From: Roseiarcus sp050012775
GTDB lineage: Bacteria; Pseudomonadota; Alphaproteobacteria; Rhizobiales; Beijerinckiaceae
Direction: 5' to 3'
Assembly (NCBI GenBank): GCA_050012775.1
Contig: JBEKGN010000015.1
Span: 1 to 64,000 of the forward strand
Length of the DNA stretch: 64,000 bases
In this document: positions 1 to 8,561 of the stretch, one piece after another
Position numbering within the stretch: the first letter of the stretch is position 1
Layout: each line of letters opens with the position of its first letter
Position numbers and translations under genes: made by a program
Notes under the pieces: generated by a model
What the model was told of the DNA's origin: nothing
The model's database searches: none
The model's input: only the letters and a program-made list of their open reading frames with translations

Positions 1-38
1 AAGGCGGGCGTGTGATTGCGACGGCTACGCTTGGTCAT
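1..38 (-). CDS. IS3-family transposase OrfA, first 12 codons only (runs off window)
   Basis: Reading leftward from the ATG at 38, the first twelve codons give MTKRSRRNHTPA, preceded by a strong Shine-Dalgarno (AGGAGCGAAG directly before the ATG). From memory this is the conserved N-terminus of OrfA proteins of IS3-family elements, the helix-turn-helix subunit that is made alone or as an OrfAB frameshift product. Only 38 bases are present, so integrity of the element cannot be judged. The call rests on a short recognised N-terminus and could be checked by extending the sequence to the left. Confidence 0.5.
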   Translation of the reverse strand, partial: MTKRSRRNHTPA

Positions 39-121
39 CTTCGCTCCTGATTCGCAGCGAGAATCCTCGCCGCTGTCAGGCAGAAAATCCACTTAGCCTA
101 CTGTCCAGTTTTCCTGAGCCA
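1..121. mobile_element. End of an IS3-type insertion sequence (partial)
   Basis: The segment between the OrfA start at 38 and about 121 is the non-coding leader expected at the end of an IS3-family element. It holds the OrfA ribosome-binding site and, at about 102-121, a TGTCCAGTTTTCCTGA-like stretch resembling the terminal repeats of several IS3 subgroups. The outer boundary is a guess because the other inverted repeat and the target duplication lie outside the window. It sits beside an integrase, as expected for the accessory end of an island. Confidence 0.4.
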
Positions 122-180
122 GCTCTCCCTGATCTGGTCGCGCAGCCGAAAGGCCAGCGGCGAGTGAGCCGAACCCGCCA

Positions 181-210
181 AAACGCCCCGCTCGGATTTC
201 CGGGCGGGGC
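181..210 (-). terminator. Candidate terminator downstream of the integrase
   Basis: Bases 185-191 and 204-210 pair as a perfect 7-bp GC stem (GCCCCGC with GCGGGGC) around a 12-base loop. On the minus strand the stem is followed by GTTTT. It lies about 130 bases past the integrase stop codon in the right orientation to end that transcript. The T run is short, so efficiency is uncertain. Confidence 0.4.
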
Positions 211-339
211 TTCGATCGTCACCGCCAAATTGTGAAACAGCGCCGCATATTGACCGCACGCAACCCAGTTGCGTGATAGGCTTAGCGCGCCGATCGGCGT
301 TCGGACCCCTCGCCGAGTTACAGGGTCTACGTTGCGCCA

Positions 340-1770
340 TCAGGGCTTGCTACCAGAAAGGTCTTCGAGTTCCGCACACTTTTGCCGCGTGATGGCGTCT
401 CGCCGTTCCAGGGTTCCACGCTCCGCCGCCGCGTCCACGAAGTCCGTCCAGCCCCTCATGATCGGCCATTTGACGTGCTCTCCGTTGACGAACATATAGT
501 GACTGGCCGTCACGTCGCCGGAGACGACGCCCTCCGAGTGATCCAAAATCAACTTAACGTCGCTCGGCTTTAAATTTGCCGTACGGGCAAAAGTCGTCGC
601 GAAAGCCCTCCGCATGTCATGCGGGGAGCAGTCGTTTCCGGCGATTTCGGCGAACATATGCGATAGCCGGCTCGGATGGATCGTCTTCGAGGGCTGGTCG
701 ACCCGACGATCCCTGGATGCCGGAAACAGGAACTCGCTGCCGTCAGCCAATTGCGTCGCGCGCTTGACGACGGCCCAAGCGGACGGGGGCAGGGGGATCA
801 CATGGGCGCCGGGATCGATGCCGCGTCGGGCCCGGACGGAGGCCGTCTTCCGATGGAGCGCCGGGAGCTTCCATAGTCCGCCGTTGTCGCCGGCCGGTTC
901 GAAGTCACCCTGACGCGCCAAGGCGACGGCGCGCCGTCGCTGCACGGTGTAAACCAACAGCTTTCCAGCCAAGCGGTCGCGCTCCGGCGCCGAAGCCTCG
1001 GACGCCAGCCAACCCATGATCCTGGCCACGTCGTCGGTATCGGGGATCCTCAGATGATTCGCGCCCTCGTCGCTTTCGTCCAGGGATCGCTCGGGAGCCT
1101 CCAGGCCCACCATGATATCTTTGGCGACCGACGTCTTCGACCGCAAGCCATCGCTGCCGAGGAATTTGAACAGGCCACGAATCGCGATGGCGGACGTCTC
1201 GGCTTGGCGTTCTTTGCCGCGCGCGGCGATCGCGATGACGGCCTCGGCCATTTGTTCCCGGGTGATTTCGCAGACGAGACGCTTGGCGAACGGCTTCAAC
1301 TCGTTGACCGTCAGCGCGCCCTTGTAAGCCTCGGCGGTCGTGTCGCGGCGGATTCGGCGGATCTCCCTCAGCCACAGGTCGACGCCCTCGCTCCAAAGGA
1401 TCGATCTCGGCGGTTCGGGCGCCGGGACGTGGCGCGCCTTCGGGGCAATGTCGACTCCGAGCTTCGCGGCCTTGCGGATGGCGAGGTTCCGTTCCCAGGA
1501 CGAATCCTCGACGTAGGGATTGTCGACGTAGGTCGCCTTGCATTGGACGTCGAAGAGAGCCAGGAGGGCGCGCGCCTCGTCCAACGACCACTCGCCGCCG
1601 AGGGAGAACCGCCGCTGCTTGCCGTCCTTCATGCGGCGAATCGACCATTCCCAGATGCCGGGGCCGGAGACGCGCAGCACCAGGCCACGCGCTCGGCCGT
1701 CGCGAAGCTCGACTTTCTTGCCGGCCGCGATAGAATCGTCGACGACTTTCTTTGTCAGGGGCTTGGGCAT
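340..1770 (-). CDS. int: Tyrosine-type site-specific integrase
   Basis: A 476-residue phage/island integrase. The N-terminus (about 1-90) reads like the arm-type DNA-binding domain of tRNA-targeting integrases (LRDGRARGLVLRV..., RRFSLGGEWSLDEAR). A SAM-like core-binding domain follows, then the catalytic domain. In the C-terminal third HDMRRAFAT carries the His-x-x-Arg box, ILDHS the second His region, and ASHYMF the likely catalytic Tyr. The more upstream possible start is a TTG at 1791; the ATG at 1770 is preferred, though neither has a clear ribosome-binding site. It lies about 170 bases from a tRNA-Lys 3' fragment, reading away from it, as expected for an integrase next to its attachment site. 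Intact as far as can be seen. Confidence 0.9.
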   Translation of the reverse strand: MPKPLTKKVVDDSIAAGKKVELRDGRARGLVLRVSGPGIWEWSIRRMKDGKQRRFSLGGEWSLDEARALLALFDVQCKATYVDNPYVEDSSWERNLAIRKAAKLGVDIAPKARHVPAPEPPRSILWSEGVDLWLREIRRIRRDTTAEAYKGALTVNELKPFAKRLVCEITREQMAEAVIAIAARGKERQAETSAIAIRGLFKFLGSDGLRSKTSVAKDIMVGLEAPERSLDESDEGANHLRIPDTDDVARIMGWLASEASAPERDRLAGKLLVYTVQRRRAVALARQGDFEPAGDNGGLWKLPALHRKTASVRARRGIDPGAHVIPLPPSAWAVVKRATQLADGSEFLFPASRDRRVDQPSKTIHPSRLSHMFAEIAGNDCSPHDMRRAFATTFARTANLKPSDVKLILDHSEGVVSGDVTASHYMFVNGEHVKWPIMRGWTDFVDAAAERGTLERRDAITRQKCAELEDLSGSKP

Positions 1771-1941
1771 GACGGGGGCAACTGTGGGCAAGTTTGGGGC
1801 TGTTGACAGATTTTGGCTTATAACACGCCCGGCGCGATGATTCTACTCGCGAATCGGAAAACGCGGAACGATTCCAAAGGCATCGAAAACAAAGTGAAGG
1901 CGTTCACGCTTTAGGTTTATTTGCCCATGCGCCCATTCTCG

Positions 1942-1990
1942 CTGACTTTTAATCAGGGGGTCGTGGGTTCGAGTCCCACCGCGCTCACCA
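1942..1990 (+). other. tRNA-Lys(UUU) 3'-half fragment: probable attachment site (att)
   Basis: The sequence reads as the 3' half of a tRNA. It has an anticodon arm with loop CTTTTAA (anticodon TTT at 1948-1950), a T-arm with stem GTGGG/CCCAC (1963-1967, 1975-1979) around TTCGAGT, an acceptor 3' strand CGCGCTC (1980-1986), discriminator A and CCA (1988-1990). The matching 5' acceptor strand GAGCGCG and a D-arm are absent upstream, and position 1941 no longer pairs. A tRNA 3' end without its 5' half, beside a tyrosine integrase, is the classic duplicated attachment core left by integration into a tRNA gene. The intact tRNA should lie beyond the left edge. Confidence 0.8.
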
Positions 1991-2554
1991 AATAAGCCTC
2001 TGATTAATACGGCATCCCTGGCCGAGCCGCCGGGTCTGAGAGCGATTATGCTCGACGTGGCGACCGAAGGGCGACCCTCTACCCTATGAAGGCGGCGAAT
2101 TGATGCGGCGCCGCGGCGCGGCTTGGTCCCGTGCTCATCTTCACGAGGCTTAAGATCGGCGCGCCAAGCAAATTTCCGGCCTTCTCTCGAAATCCATGCC
2201 GGGCGCGATCAGGCGGCCGCCACATCGGCCCGAGCGCCGAATAACGCGCGCAAGCGCCCCTTTTCAATGCCCGTAACGCCAAAGACGAACGCGCAGGGCC
2301 CGCGAATGAACCCGCCGAAACAGCGCCAATGTGGGGGCGCCTCTCGGCAGGCATAATGGAACTTGCGCCGGATCAATGACTCGCGAGGCCGTAATGGCGA
2401 TTCATAGATCACAGAAAAAGGCCTTGCAGAGCTCGGATCGGGCGCTGCCCCTTGGGGGAGGGGGTTGCGATGCCGACGCAAGGCTCCGTGCGAAAAACTT
2501 CGGGCGTGAACGGATTTCATTTGGCTTTCCTTCCTCTTTTGAATGAGGTCAGAA
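1991..2554. other. Intergenic region upstream of the pyruvate dehydrogenase operon
   Basis: About 560 bases between the att site and the E1 alpha start. No open frame here has convincing codon use or a recognisable product, and no RNA gene or clear sigma-70 promoter was found. It presumably carries the operon promoter. The only clear signal is the GAGGT Shine-Dalgarno at its right end (around 2546-2550). Confidence 0.4.
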
Positions 2555-3607
2555 ATGGAGCGTCAAACCTTTCACCGGTTGCTGCGCGACATGATGCTGG
2601 CGCGCGTCTTCGAGGAGCGCGCCGCGGAGGAATACACCAAAGGCAATATCGTCGGATTTCTTCACCTCTATCCAGGCGAAGAAGCCGTCGGCGCCGGAGT
2701 CATCAACGCGGCGACGCCTTCGGATTACATCGTCGGCACTTATCGCGAACATGCTCATGCGCTCGTGCGCGGGGTTCCGGCTCGAAAAGTCATGGCGGAG
2801 CTGTTTGGGCGCGCCACCGGCATGTCCGGCGGCATGGGCGGGTCCATGCATATGTTCGATCGCGAACGCCGCTTCATGGGCGGTTATGCGATCGTCGGCG
2901 AGTCCTGTCCGATCGCGGTCGGCGTCGCCTATACGGTGATGCTGAAAAATCTGCCCGAGGCGGTGATCTGCTTCTTCGGCGATGGCGCGATCAACCAGGG
3001 CGCATTCCACGAATCGCTCAACATGGCGGGCCTTTGGCGGCTGCCTGTGCTGTTCGTCTGCGAGAACAATCATTATGCGATTGGAACCGAGGTCCACCGC
3101 CACTCGGCGGTGCCCGAGCTTTACAAACGCGCGGCGGCCTACAACATTCCGGCGCAAAAGATCGACGGCATGGATGTGCTGAAAGTCTATGACGCGGCAA
3201 AGAGCGCGTTGAACCTTATTCGTCACGGAGCCGGCCCGCAATTCATCGAATGCGAAACCTATCGCTATCGCGGACACTCCATGGCCGACGCTGGCGCCTA
3301 CCGCCCGGCCGTCGAAGTGAAGGCCTATCAGGCGATCGATCCGCTTTCGGTCACGACCAGAAATCTGGAGCTGCGATATCCGACCACGGCGGAACTGGCC
3401 GAGGTCGGACCGGACACCATAGGCCGCTTGGCTGAACACCTGTTGAACGAAGGCCATATCGAGCAGGCCGAAATCGAAGCGGCGCGAAAAGAAGTGCAAG
3501 CCGAGGTGGACGATTCTGTTCAATTCGCCCTGCAGAGCGCAGAGCCGAGCATGGAGGACGCGTGGCGTCATCTCAACTGCAACCGCCATCATGAAGTGCT
3601 GATCTAG
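2555..3607 (+). CDS. pdhA: Pyruvate dehydrogenase-type E1 component, alpha subunit
   Basis: A 350-residue thiamine diphosphate-dependent 2-oxoacid dehydrogenase E1 alpha, which decarboxylates the oxoacid and reductively acylates the lipoyl group of E2. The ThDP/Mg motif is visible as CFFGDGAINQGAFHESLNMA followed by ENN about 30 residues later. GGMGGSMHMF and YRYRGHSMAD are also typical of the family. The ATG at 2555 is preferred over 2543 because AGGT at 2545-2548 then sits at normal spacing. Eleven bases separate it from the beta subunit. The sequence resembles plastid/cyanobacterial PDH alpha chains more than the usual alphaproteobacterial PDH. An acetoin dehydrogenase alpha chain is the main alternative. 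Confidence 0.88.
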   Translation: MERQTFHRLLRDMMLARVFEERAAEEYTKGNIVGFLHLYPGEEAVGAGVINAATPSDYIVGTYREHAHALVRGVPARKVMAELFGRATGMSGGMGGSMHMFDRERRFMGGYAIVGESCPIAVGVAYTVMLKNLPEAVICFFGDGAINQGAFHESLNMAGLWRLPVLFVCENNHYAIGTEVHRHSAVPELYKRAAAYNIPAQKIDGMDVLKVYDAAKSALNLIRHGAGPQFIECETYRYRGHSMADAGAYRPAVEVKAYQAIDPLSVTTRNLELRYPTTAELAEVGPDTIGRLAEHLLNEGHIEQAEIEAARKEVQAEVDDSVQFALQSAEPSMEDAWRHLNCNRHHEVLI

Positions 3608-3618
3608 GAGTTCTTCTC

Positions 3619-4692
3619 ATGTCGCAGGAATTGCTCTACTGGCAGGCGCTCAATCGGGCCATGGACGCCGAGATGGAAGCTGACGACTCGGTTTTCACCC
3701 TGGGCGAGGATGTCGGCCTCTACGGCGGCAGCTATCGCGTCACCGAAGGACTTTACGCCAAATATGGCGAGTGGCGTGTCCGCGACACGCCGATCTCCGA
3801 GGGAGGCTTCACCGGCCTCGGGGTCGGGGCTGCGATCAGCGGCTCGCGGCCGGTGGTGGAGATCATGACCATCAATTTCGCCCTGTTGGCCCTCGACTCG
3901 ATCGTCAACGCCGCGGCCAAGATTCCCTTCATGTCCGGCGGTCAGTTTGCGATGCCGTTGGTGGTGCGGGTGCCAGGCGGCGTCGCCCGTCAGCTTGGGG
4001 CCCAGCACGCGCAAAGGTTCGAATCGATGTTCATGAACGTGCCGGGCCTGCGAGTCGCGGTCCCGTCAACGCCGCAGGATGCTTATTGGCAATTGCGCCA
4101 AGCGATCGCCAGCGACGATCCGATCATTCTTCTGGAGCATGAGCTTCTCTACTTCAGCAAAGGGCAGGTCGATACGCTTGCCGAGCCGCCGCCCATGCAT
4201 CGGGCTATGGTTCGGCGGCCAGGCCGCGATATCACCATCGTGAGCTATTCGCGCATGGCGCTGCTCGCGCAGGAGGCGGCTACTGAACTCGCCAAAGAGG
4301 CGATCGAGGCCGAGGTCATCGATCTGCGCAGCCTCAGCCCGATCGATTGGCAGACCTGCGTCAAGTCGATTGAGAAGACGCATAGGCTCTTGGTGGTCGA
4401 GGAAGATTCGCGCTTCGGCGGGGTCGGCGGCGAGATCGCCTCGACACTGAGCGAGCGCTGCTTCTATTCAATCGACGTTCCCGTGAGAAGGGTTGCAGGC
4501 CTCGATATTCCGACGCCCTTCAATGGCAAGCTCGAGGCCGCGAGCATTCCGCGCGTCGCTGACATCGTCGAAGCCGCGCGCGCGCTCTATCGTTCTGCAA
4601 TGGAAGAGCAGGAGACAGTCGATGAGGCAGCCGATCACCATGCCGGCTCTGTCGGACACGATGAACAAGGGCCGTCTGGCAAAGTGGCTTAA
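3619..4692 (+). CDS. pdhB: Pyruvate dehydrogenase-type E1 component, beta subunit
   Basis: A 357-residue transketolase-like E1 beta that pairs with the preceding alpha subunit to form the alpha2beta2 decarboxylase. Family signatures include FTLGEDVGLYGGSYRVTEGL near residues 25-45, DTPISEGGFTGLGVGAA, and GGVARQLGAQHAQR; the C-terminal domain has LLVVEEDSRFGGVGGEIAS. An AGGAG ribosome-binding site lies at 3607-3611. The GGSYRVTEGL-type sequence is characteristic of the plastid/cyanobacterial branch. Its last 71 bases overlap the E2 gene in another frame, an unusually long overlap that implies coupled expression. Confidence 0.88.
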   Translation: MSQELLYWQALNRAMDAEMEADDSVFTLGEDVGLYGGSYRVTEGLYAKYGEWRVRDTPISEGGFTGLGVGAAISGSRPVVEIMTINFALLALDSIVNAAAKIPFMSGGQFAMPLVVRVPGGVARQLGAQHAQRFESMFMNVPGLRVAVPSTPQDAYWQLRQAIASDDPIILLEHELLYFSKGQVDTLAEPPPMHRAMVRRPGRDITIVSYSRMALLAQEAATELAKEAIEAEVIDLRSLSPIDWQTCVKSIEKTHRLLVVEEDSRFGGVGGEIASTLSERCFYSIDVPVRRVAGLDIPTPFNGKLEAASIPRVADIVEAARALYRSAMEEQETVDEAADHHAGSVGHDEQGPSGKVA

Positions 4693-5824
4693 GCAGCCCG
4701 GCGACAAGGTGAGATTAGGCGAGGCGATCGCGGAGGTCGAAACAGATAAGGCCATTATGGAGGTCGAAGCCTTTCACGACGGCTATCTCGCCGGACCGCT
4801 CGCCGGCGTCGATCACGACTTCCCTGTCGGCGAAGCGATCGGTTACATCGCGGAGAGCGCGGCGGAGGCCGCCATGCCGCCCTCCGCCATATCTGCAGCG
4901 AGTCCCAAAGCGGCTGAGGCGCCCATTGCGGTGCAGACGCTCGTATCTGCGACATCCGACTCCAAGGAGCCGGCAAGCCAGACGGCGGCGGCGCCGTCCC
5001 ATCGCGCAAGTCCCCGGGATGACGATCGGCTTTCGCCGCGCGCGCGCGCGCTTGCCCGTCACGCAAGTCACGCCCGTGCTCATGCAGAGCCGGTCCATGA
5101 ACCTCAGCCGTCACCGAGCGGCGAACAAAGCAAACCGGCGCCGCAAGAGCTCGCCGCATCGCAGGCAGACCTCAGCGCCGGCCCGGCCTACCGCGTGGAG
5201 CGGGCTTCGAGCCTGCGCGAAGCCGTCGCGCTGACCATGATCGCCGCCGCCGCGACGCCGATTTTCCGCGTCAGCGCGCAGTTCGCGCTCGAAGGCGTCA
5301 TTTCGCTCGCCAAAGAAAAGGGGCTTTCGCTTACGCTCCTTTTGGCGCGCGCCTGCGCCCGGGCCGTCGCGGCGCATCCGCTTTTCAATTCAGCCTATAC
5401 GCCGCAGGGCCTCGCGCGCCGCGAGCGGGTCGACGTCGGCGTAGCGGTCGACAGTCCCGAAGGCCTGATCACGCCGGTTCTGCGCGACGTCGCCAATCGC
5501 CCGCTTAGCGAACTCGCGGACGATTGGCGTCAGCTGCGGGAAAAGGTGAGATCGCGGCGGCTCCAGCCGAGCGATTACCGCGGCGCGACCTTCTATCTCT
5601 CCGATCTCGGCGTCTTTCCCGTGGTCTACGCCTTCGACGCGATCATCCCGGTCGGCGCCTCGGCGATTCTTGCAGTGGCCGCTTCGAGAAAAGAGGGGAC
5701 CTTCTTCACGTTGAGTTGCGATCACCGCGTGATCTTCGGCGGCGACGCCGCGCGCTTCCTTCAAAGCTTGAGCGAATGGCTCGCGAATCCTGCGAGGCTC
5801 ATGGATCAGGCGATGGTGAAATGA
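4622..5824 (+). CDS. pdhC: Dihydrolipoyl acyltransferase (E2) with a single lipoyl domain
   Basis: A 400-residue E2. Residues 1-80 form one lipoyl domain with the lipoylation lysine in ETDKAIMEVEA. A long Ala/Pro/Ser/His linker follows, then a catalytic domain ending in CDHRVIFGGDAARFL. The catalytic His is present, but the usual DHRxxDG Asp is replaced, as in plastid-type DHRVIYG enzymes. The peripheral-subunit-binding domain is vestigial: only SPRARALARHA can be recognised and the GTGxxGRI part is missing. The start at 4622 is chosen because MRQPITMPALSDTMNKG is a canonical E2 N-terminus; the frame is open further upstream but that extension is out-of-frame E1 beta sequence. No E3 gene is adjacent. 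Confidence 0.85.
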   Translation: MRQPITMPALSDTMNKGRLAKWLKQPGDKVRLGEAIAEVETDKAIMEVEAFHDGYLAGPLAGVDHDFPVGEAIGYIAESAAEAAMPPSAISAASPKAAEAPIAVQTLVSATSDSKEPASQTAAAPSHRASPRDDDRLSPRARALARHASHARAHAEPVHEPQPSPSGEQSKPAPQELAASQADLSAGPAYRVERASSLREAVALTMIAAAATPIFRVSAQFALEGVISLAKEKGLSLTLLLARACARAVAAHPLFNSAYTPQGLARRERVDVGVAVDSPEGLITPVLRDVANRPLSELADDWRQLREKVRSRRLQPSDYRGATFYLSDLGVFPVVYAFDAIIPVGASAILAVAASRKEGTFFTLSCDHRVIFGGDAARFLQSLSEWLANPARLMDQAMVK

Positions 5825-6195
5825 CTACGAAATATCCAGAAAAATATCACGATCTGCAGGTGCTGCTAGGCCGCCTGAGCCGAGAGATGCCCGGCACGCT
5901 GAGCGGGTTCGCGCATCTCCATAAGGAGGCGACGGCGTCCGGCGCGTTGAGTGCGAAGTTCAAAGAGCTGATGGCTCTCGGCATCGCGATCGCGATCCGT
6001 TGCGACGATTGCATCGCCTATCATGTGCATGATGCGATGAAGGCGGGCGCGACGCGCGCCGAAATCATTGAAGCGCTGGGAGTCGCGATCATGATGGGCG
6101 GCGGACCGGCGACCATGTACGCCTGCGAAGCCTACGACGCCCTTCAGCAATACGAAAACGAAAATAAAGACGGATCGAAGACTGCCGGAGCGTAG
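5821..6195 (+). CDS. AhpD-like (carboxymuconolactone decarboxylase fold) protein
   Basis: A 124-residue all-helical AhpD/CMD-family protein. The redox core is visible as CDDCIAYHVHDAMKAGAT (CxxC plus a following His), then EIIEALGVAIMMGGGPA. It starts with ATGA overlapping the E2 stop codon, so it is translationally coupled to the dehydrogenase genes. Some AhpD proteins shuttle electrons between lipoylated E2 and a peroxiredoxin. A thiol-relay partner for this E2 is therefore a reasonable inference, but no peroxiredoxin gene is nearby. Last gene of the operon. Confidence 0.75.
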   Translation: MTTKYPEKYHDLQVLLGRLSREMPGTLSGFAHLHKEATASGALSAKFKELMALGIAIAIRCDDCIAYHVHDAMKAGATRAEIIEALGVAIMMGGGPATMYACEAYDALQQYENENKDGSKTAGA

Positions 6196-6390
6196 GGAAA
6201 AGCGGATCGCGCGACAGGTTGGATCGTGCGAGCGGCGCGTTGATGACCAGCGCGCTGTCGAGACTTTCGGTCAGCCAGATGTATGGTTGGGTCCGTCCGA
6301 AGTCGGCGCTGACTGGCGGTCCTCGAGCGACGGCGCATTCCAATTTGGAAGCGGTTCGCCGACGGTTCCTCCGTCAATCGCGGCCGCCAG

Positions 6391-7119
6391 TCATAGGTCG
6401 ACGGTTGGACGCTCGGTTATAATCGAATCGAAGTCGTCGATTCTCGCAAAGAACGCCGCCACGACTTTGCCGATTTTGCTGGAGTCGACGACGAGATGAC
6501 GTTCGACAGCGCAGCTCATGGCTTTTCGCTTGATCGGAACCTCATGGAAGTTCCAGCAGCTCACGCCGCGATCGCGCTCGACGCCGCCGGCGGAAATGAA
6601 CGCTTTGTTGATGCCGATATTGCTCAGCGCGTCGAGGCCTTCCACGCCCGAAAATGTCGCCGACGACGGGTGATAGGCGCCGCCCAGAAGGATCATCCGA
6701 ACATTGCTCTTACGACTGATGATTTGCGCGATATTGAGCGAATAGCAAACGACCGTGATATTTGAGTTCGTCGGTATGAGATTAGCCAGAAACGGCATGG
6801 TCGTTCCGCAATCGATGAAAATCGTATCGCGCTCGGCGATCAAGCTCGCGGCCTTGGCGCATGCGGCCGCCTTGGCCGTCGAGAATTTGTCTTGTTCTTG
6901 ATCGATGAGATAACCGGCGTTGGCGCTAATATCGCCGGCTCGCAGAATATGCCCGCCGAAATAGGCGAACTGGCTGGCGTTCGCGGCGATGTCTCGACGC
7001 ACGGTCATCTCCGACACGTTGAGCAACGCGGCCGCATCCCGCAGGCGCACGACGCCCTGTTCCGCGAGAGCTCTCGCCAGCAGATTCAGTCGCTCGGGTC
7101 GAAGCGGCGAAATTGACAT
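6391..7119 (-). CDS. DeoR-family transcriptional regulator
   Basis: A 242-residue regulator. The N-terminal DeoR winged helix covers about residues 5-55 (RPERLNLLARALAEQGVVRL...NVSEMTVRRDI), followed by a sugar-phosphate-sensing phosphosugar-isomerase-like domain (DTIFIDCGTTMPFLANLI; MILLGGAYHPSSATFSG; DSSKIGK). The start at 7119 is chosen because DeoR proteins begin just before the RxxRL motif; longer in-frame extension adds unrelated sequence. No good ribosome-binding site is seen. It is divergent from the ribokinase-family gene at 7520, a common arrangement for a regulator of sugar metabolism. Confidence 0.8.
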   Translation of the reverse strand: MSISPLRPERLNLLARALAEQGVVRLRDAAALLNVSEMTVRRDIAANASQFAYFGGHILRAGDISANAGYLIDQEQDKFSTAKAAACAKAASLIAERDTIFIDCGTTMPFLANLIPTNSNITVVCYSLNIAQIISRKSNVRMILLGGAYHPSSATFSGVEGLDALSNIGINKAFISAGGVERDRGVSCWNFHEVPIKRKAMSCAVERHLVVDSSKIGKVVAAFFARIDDFDSIITERPTVDL

Positions 7120-7519
7120 CGGGAGGCGCTTTATCCGAAATCCGTCCAAGAGTTCGACGCGTCTGGCGTGGTGCGTCGATCCGTAATTATGTGGGAAGGA
7201 GCCGACGAGCAACCGTAACGATCCCAACAGTCGCGATGGCGGCGCGGCGCCCTTGCCGCTATTCCTCGCCTCGGCGACCGCCGCCGCGAACAGCCTTCGA
7301 GCTCTGACCATGCCGATCCCGCGCGCTGACGCAAAGGCGACGGTCTTCAGCGCCCATCCATTCCTTAGCTTGCCGCGCTGGTTGCGCCGACGGCCTGAAG
7401 GGCGAAGCGGATGCGCCGAAACCAGCATTTGACGAAGCGGCTTTGCCGAAAGCGACGAAAGTCATATGCGTCACTTGGCGCGCGGCGACCGCCGCCAAGG
7501 CAATCGAGGGCGATACGCC
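7120..7519. other. Divergent intergenic region between DeoR regulator and sugar kinase
   Basis: About 400 bases between two genes reading apart; promoters for both should lie here. No obvious operator palindrome or sigma-70 promoter was picked out. Open frames in this stretch look like chance readings of GC-rich DNA. Confidence 0.3.
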
Positions 7520-8470
7520 ATGACGACGAACCGAAAACCGCGCATCGCCGTCATCGGCAGCAACAACGTCGATCTCGTGACCTACGTGAACCGCATGCCG
7601 GTTCGCGGCGAGACGGTCGAGGCGCAGAGCTTCGAGATGGGCCACGGCGGCAAGGGCGCCAATCAGGCGATCGCCGCCGCCAAACTCGGCGCTTCGGTGG
7701 TGATGGTGACCAAGGTCGGCGACGACATGTTCGCCGACGACACGATCAAGAACCTCGCCGGCTTCGGCATCGACGCCACCCACGTCGGGCGCGTCAAAGG
7801 CCGCTCCAGCGGCGTCGCGACGATCATGGTCGAACCGTCCGGCGAGAATTGCATCCTGATCGTCAAAGGCGCCAACGCGGACCTGTCGCCCGACGACGTC
7901 GAGCGCGCGGCCGAGGACCTGAGGACCTGCGACCTGATCCTGCTGCAACTCGAGGCGCCGCTGGAAACCGTCTATGCGGCGATCGCGTTCGGCAAGCGCC
8001 ACGGCGTGAAGACGCTGCTCAACCCGGCGCCGGCGACCCCGGAGCTCGATCCTGAGAAGATACGCGACGCGAGTTTTTTGATTCCGAATGAAACCGAACT
8101 GGCCATCCTCACGGGGATGCCCGTCGGCACGCAAGACGAGATCGGCGCGGCGGCGCGCAGCCTGATGGCCAAGGGAATCGGCGCCGTCATCGTGACCATG
8201 GGCTCGCGCGGCGCGCTTCTGGCGACGCCGACGCAAATCCGCCGCATCGCGCCGATCCGCGTCACGCCGGTCGACACCACCGGCGCCGGCGACGCTTTCG
8301 TCGGCAGCTTCGCGCGCTATTTCGCCGCAGGCTTCGGCGTCGAGGCGGCGCTCGACAAGGCGGTCCGCTACGCCGCCGATTCCGTCACGCGGCGCGGCGC
8401 GCAGAAAGCCTATGCGACGGAGGCGGAATTCGCCGCGTTTTGCGCGAGCCTCGCGACGACGCCGGCGTAA
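7520..8470 (+). CDS. rbsK: Ribokinase-like PfkB-family carbohydrate kinase
   Basis: A 316-residue PfkB-family kinase closest to ribokinase, which phosphorylates D-ribose at O5. The N-terminal signature is VIGSNNVDLVTYVNRMPVRGET, then GHGGKGANQA. The C-terminal PfkB signature DTTGAGDAFVGSF carries the catalytic Asp. The start at 7520 gives the normal N-terminus just ahead of the first beta strand (MTTNRKPRIAVIGS). The DeoR-type regulator is divergent, while no ribose transporter or RbsD gene is adjacent, so the exact sugar is uncertain. Confidence 0.82.
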   Translation: MTTNRKPRIAVIGSNNVDLVTYVNRMPVRGETVEAQSFEMGHGGKGANQAIAAAKLGASVVMVTKVGDDMFADDTIKNLAGFGIDATHVGRVKGRSSGVATIMVEPSGENCILIVKGANADLSPDDVERAAEDLRTCDLILLQLEAPLETVYAAIAFGKRHGVKTLLNPAPATPELDPEKIRDASFLIPNETELAILTGMPVGTQDEIGAAARSLMAKGIGAVIVTMGSRGALLATPTQIRRIAPIRVTPVDTTGAGDAFVGSFARYFAAGFGVEAALDKAVRYAADSVTRRGAQKAYATEAEFAAFCASLATTPA

Positions 8471-8561
8471 TCTTGCGGTCAGGTCGACCAATCGATAGCC
8501 TGCATGGCTCGGTCGTCTCGCCGAGGTCGTCGAGCGACGCCGGGCTTGGGCTCCCGGCGGG

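Noticed and set aside
98..340. 80-codon open frame on the minus strand directly after the integrase
   Set aside because: No ribosome-binding site or family resemblance; it runs through the terminator hairpin and into the IS-like end, so it is probably chance.
1054..1806. 250-codon frame opposite the integrase
   Set aside because: Composition is that of an antisense shadow of a GC-rich gene; no motif.
1991..2554. Sigma-54 promoter for the dehydrogenase operon, as in aco operons
   Set aside because: No TGGC-N8-TTGC match at proper spacing was found.
4493..4621. 43-codon N-terminal extension of the E2 gene
   Set aside because: It is out-of-frame E1 beta sequence; the lipoyl domain begins right at the ATG 4622.
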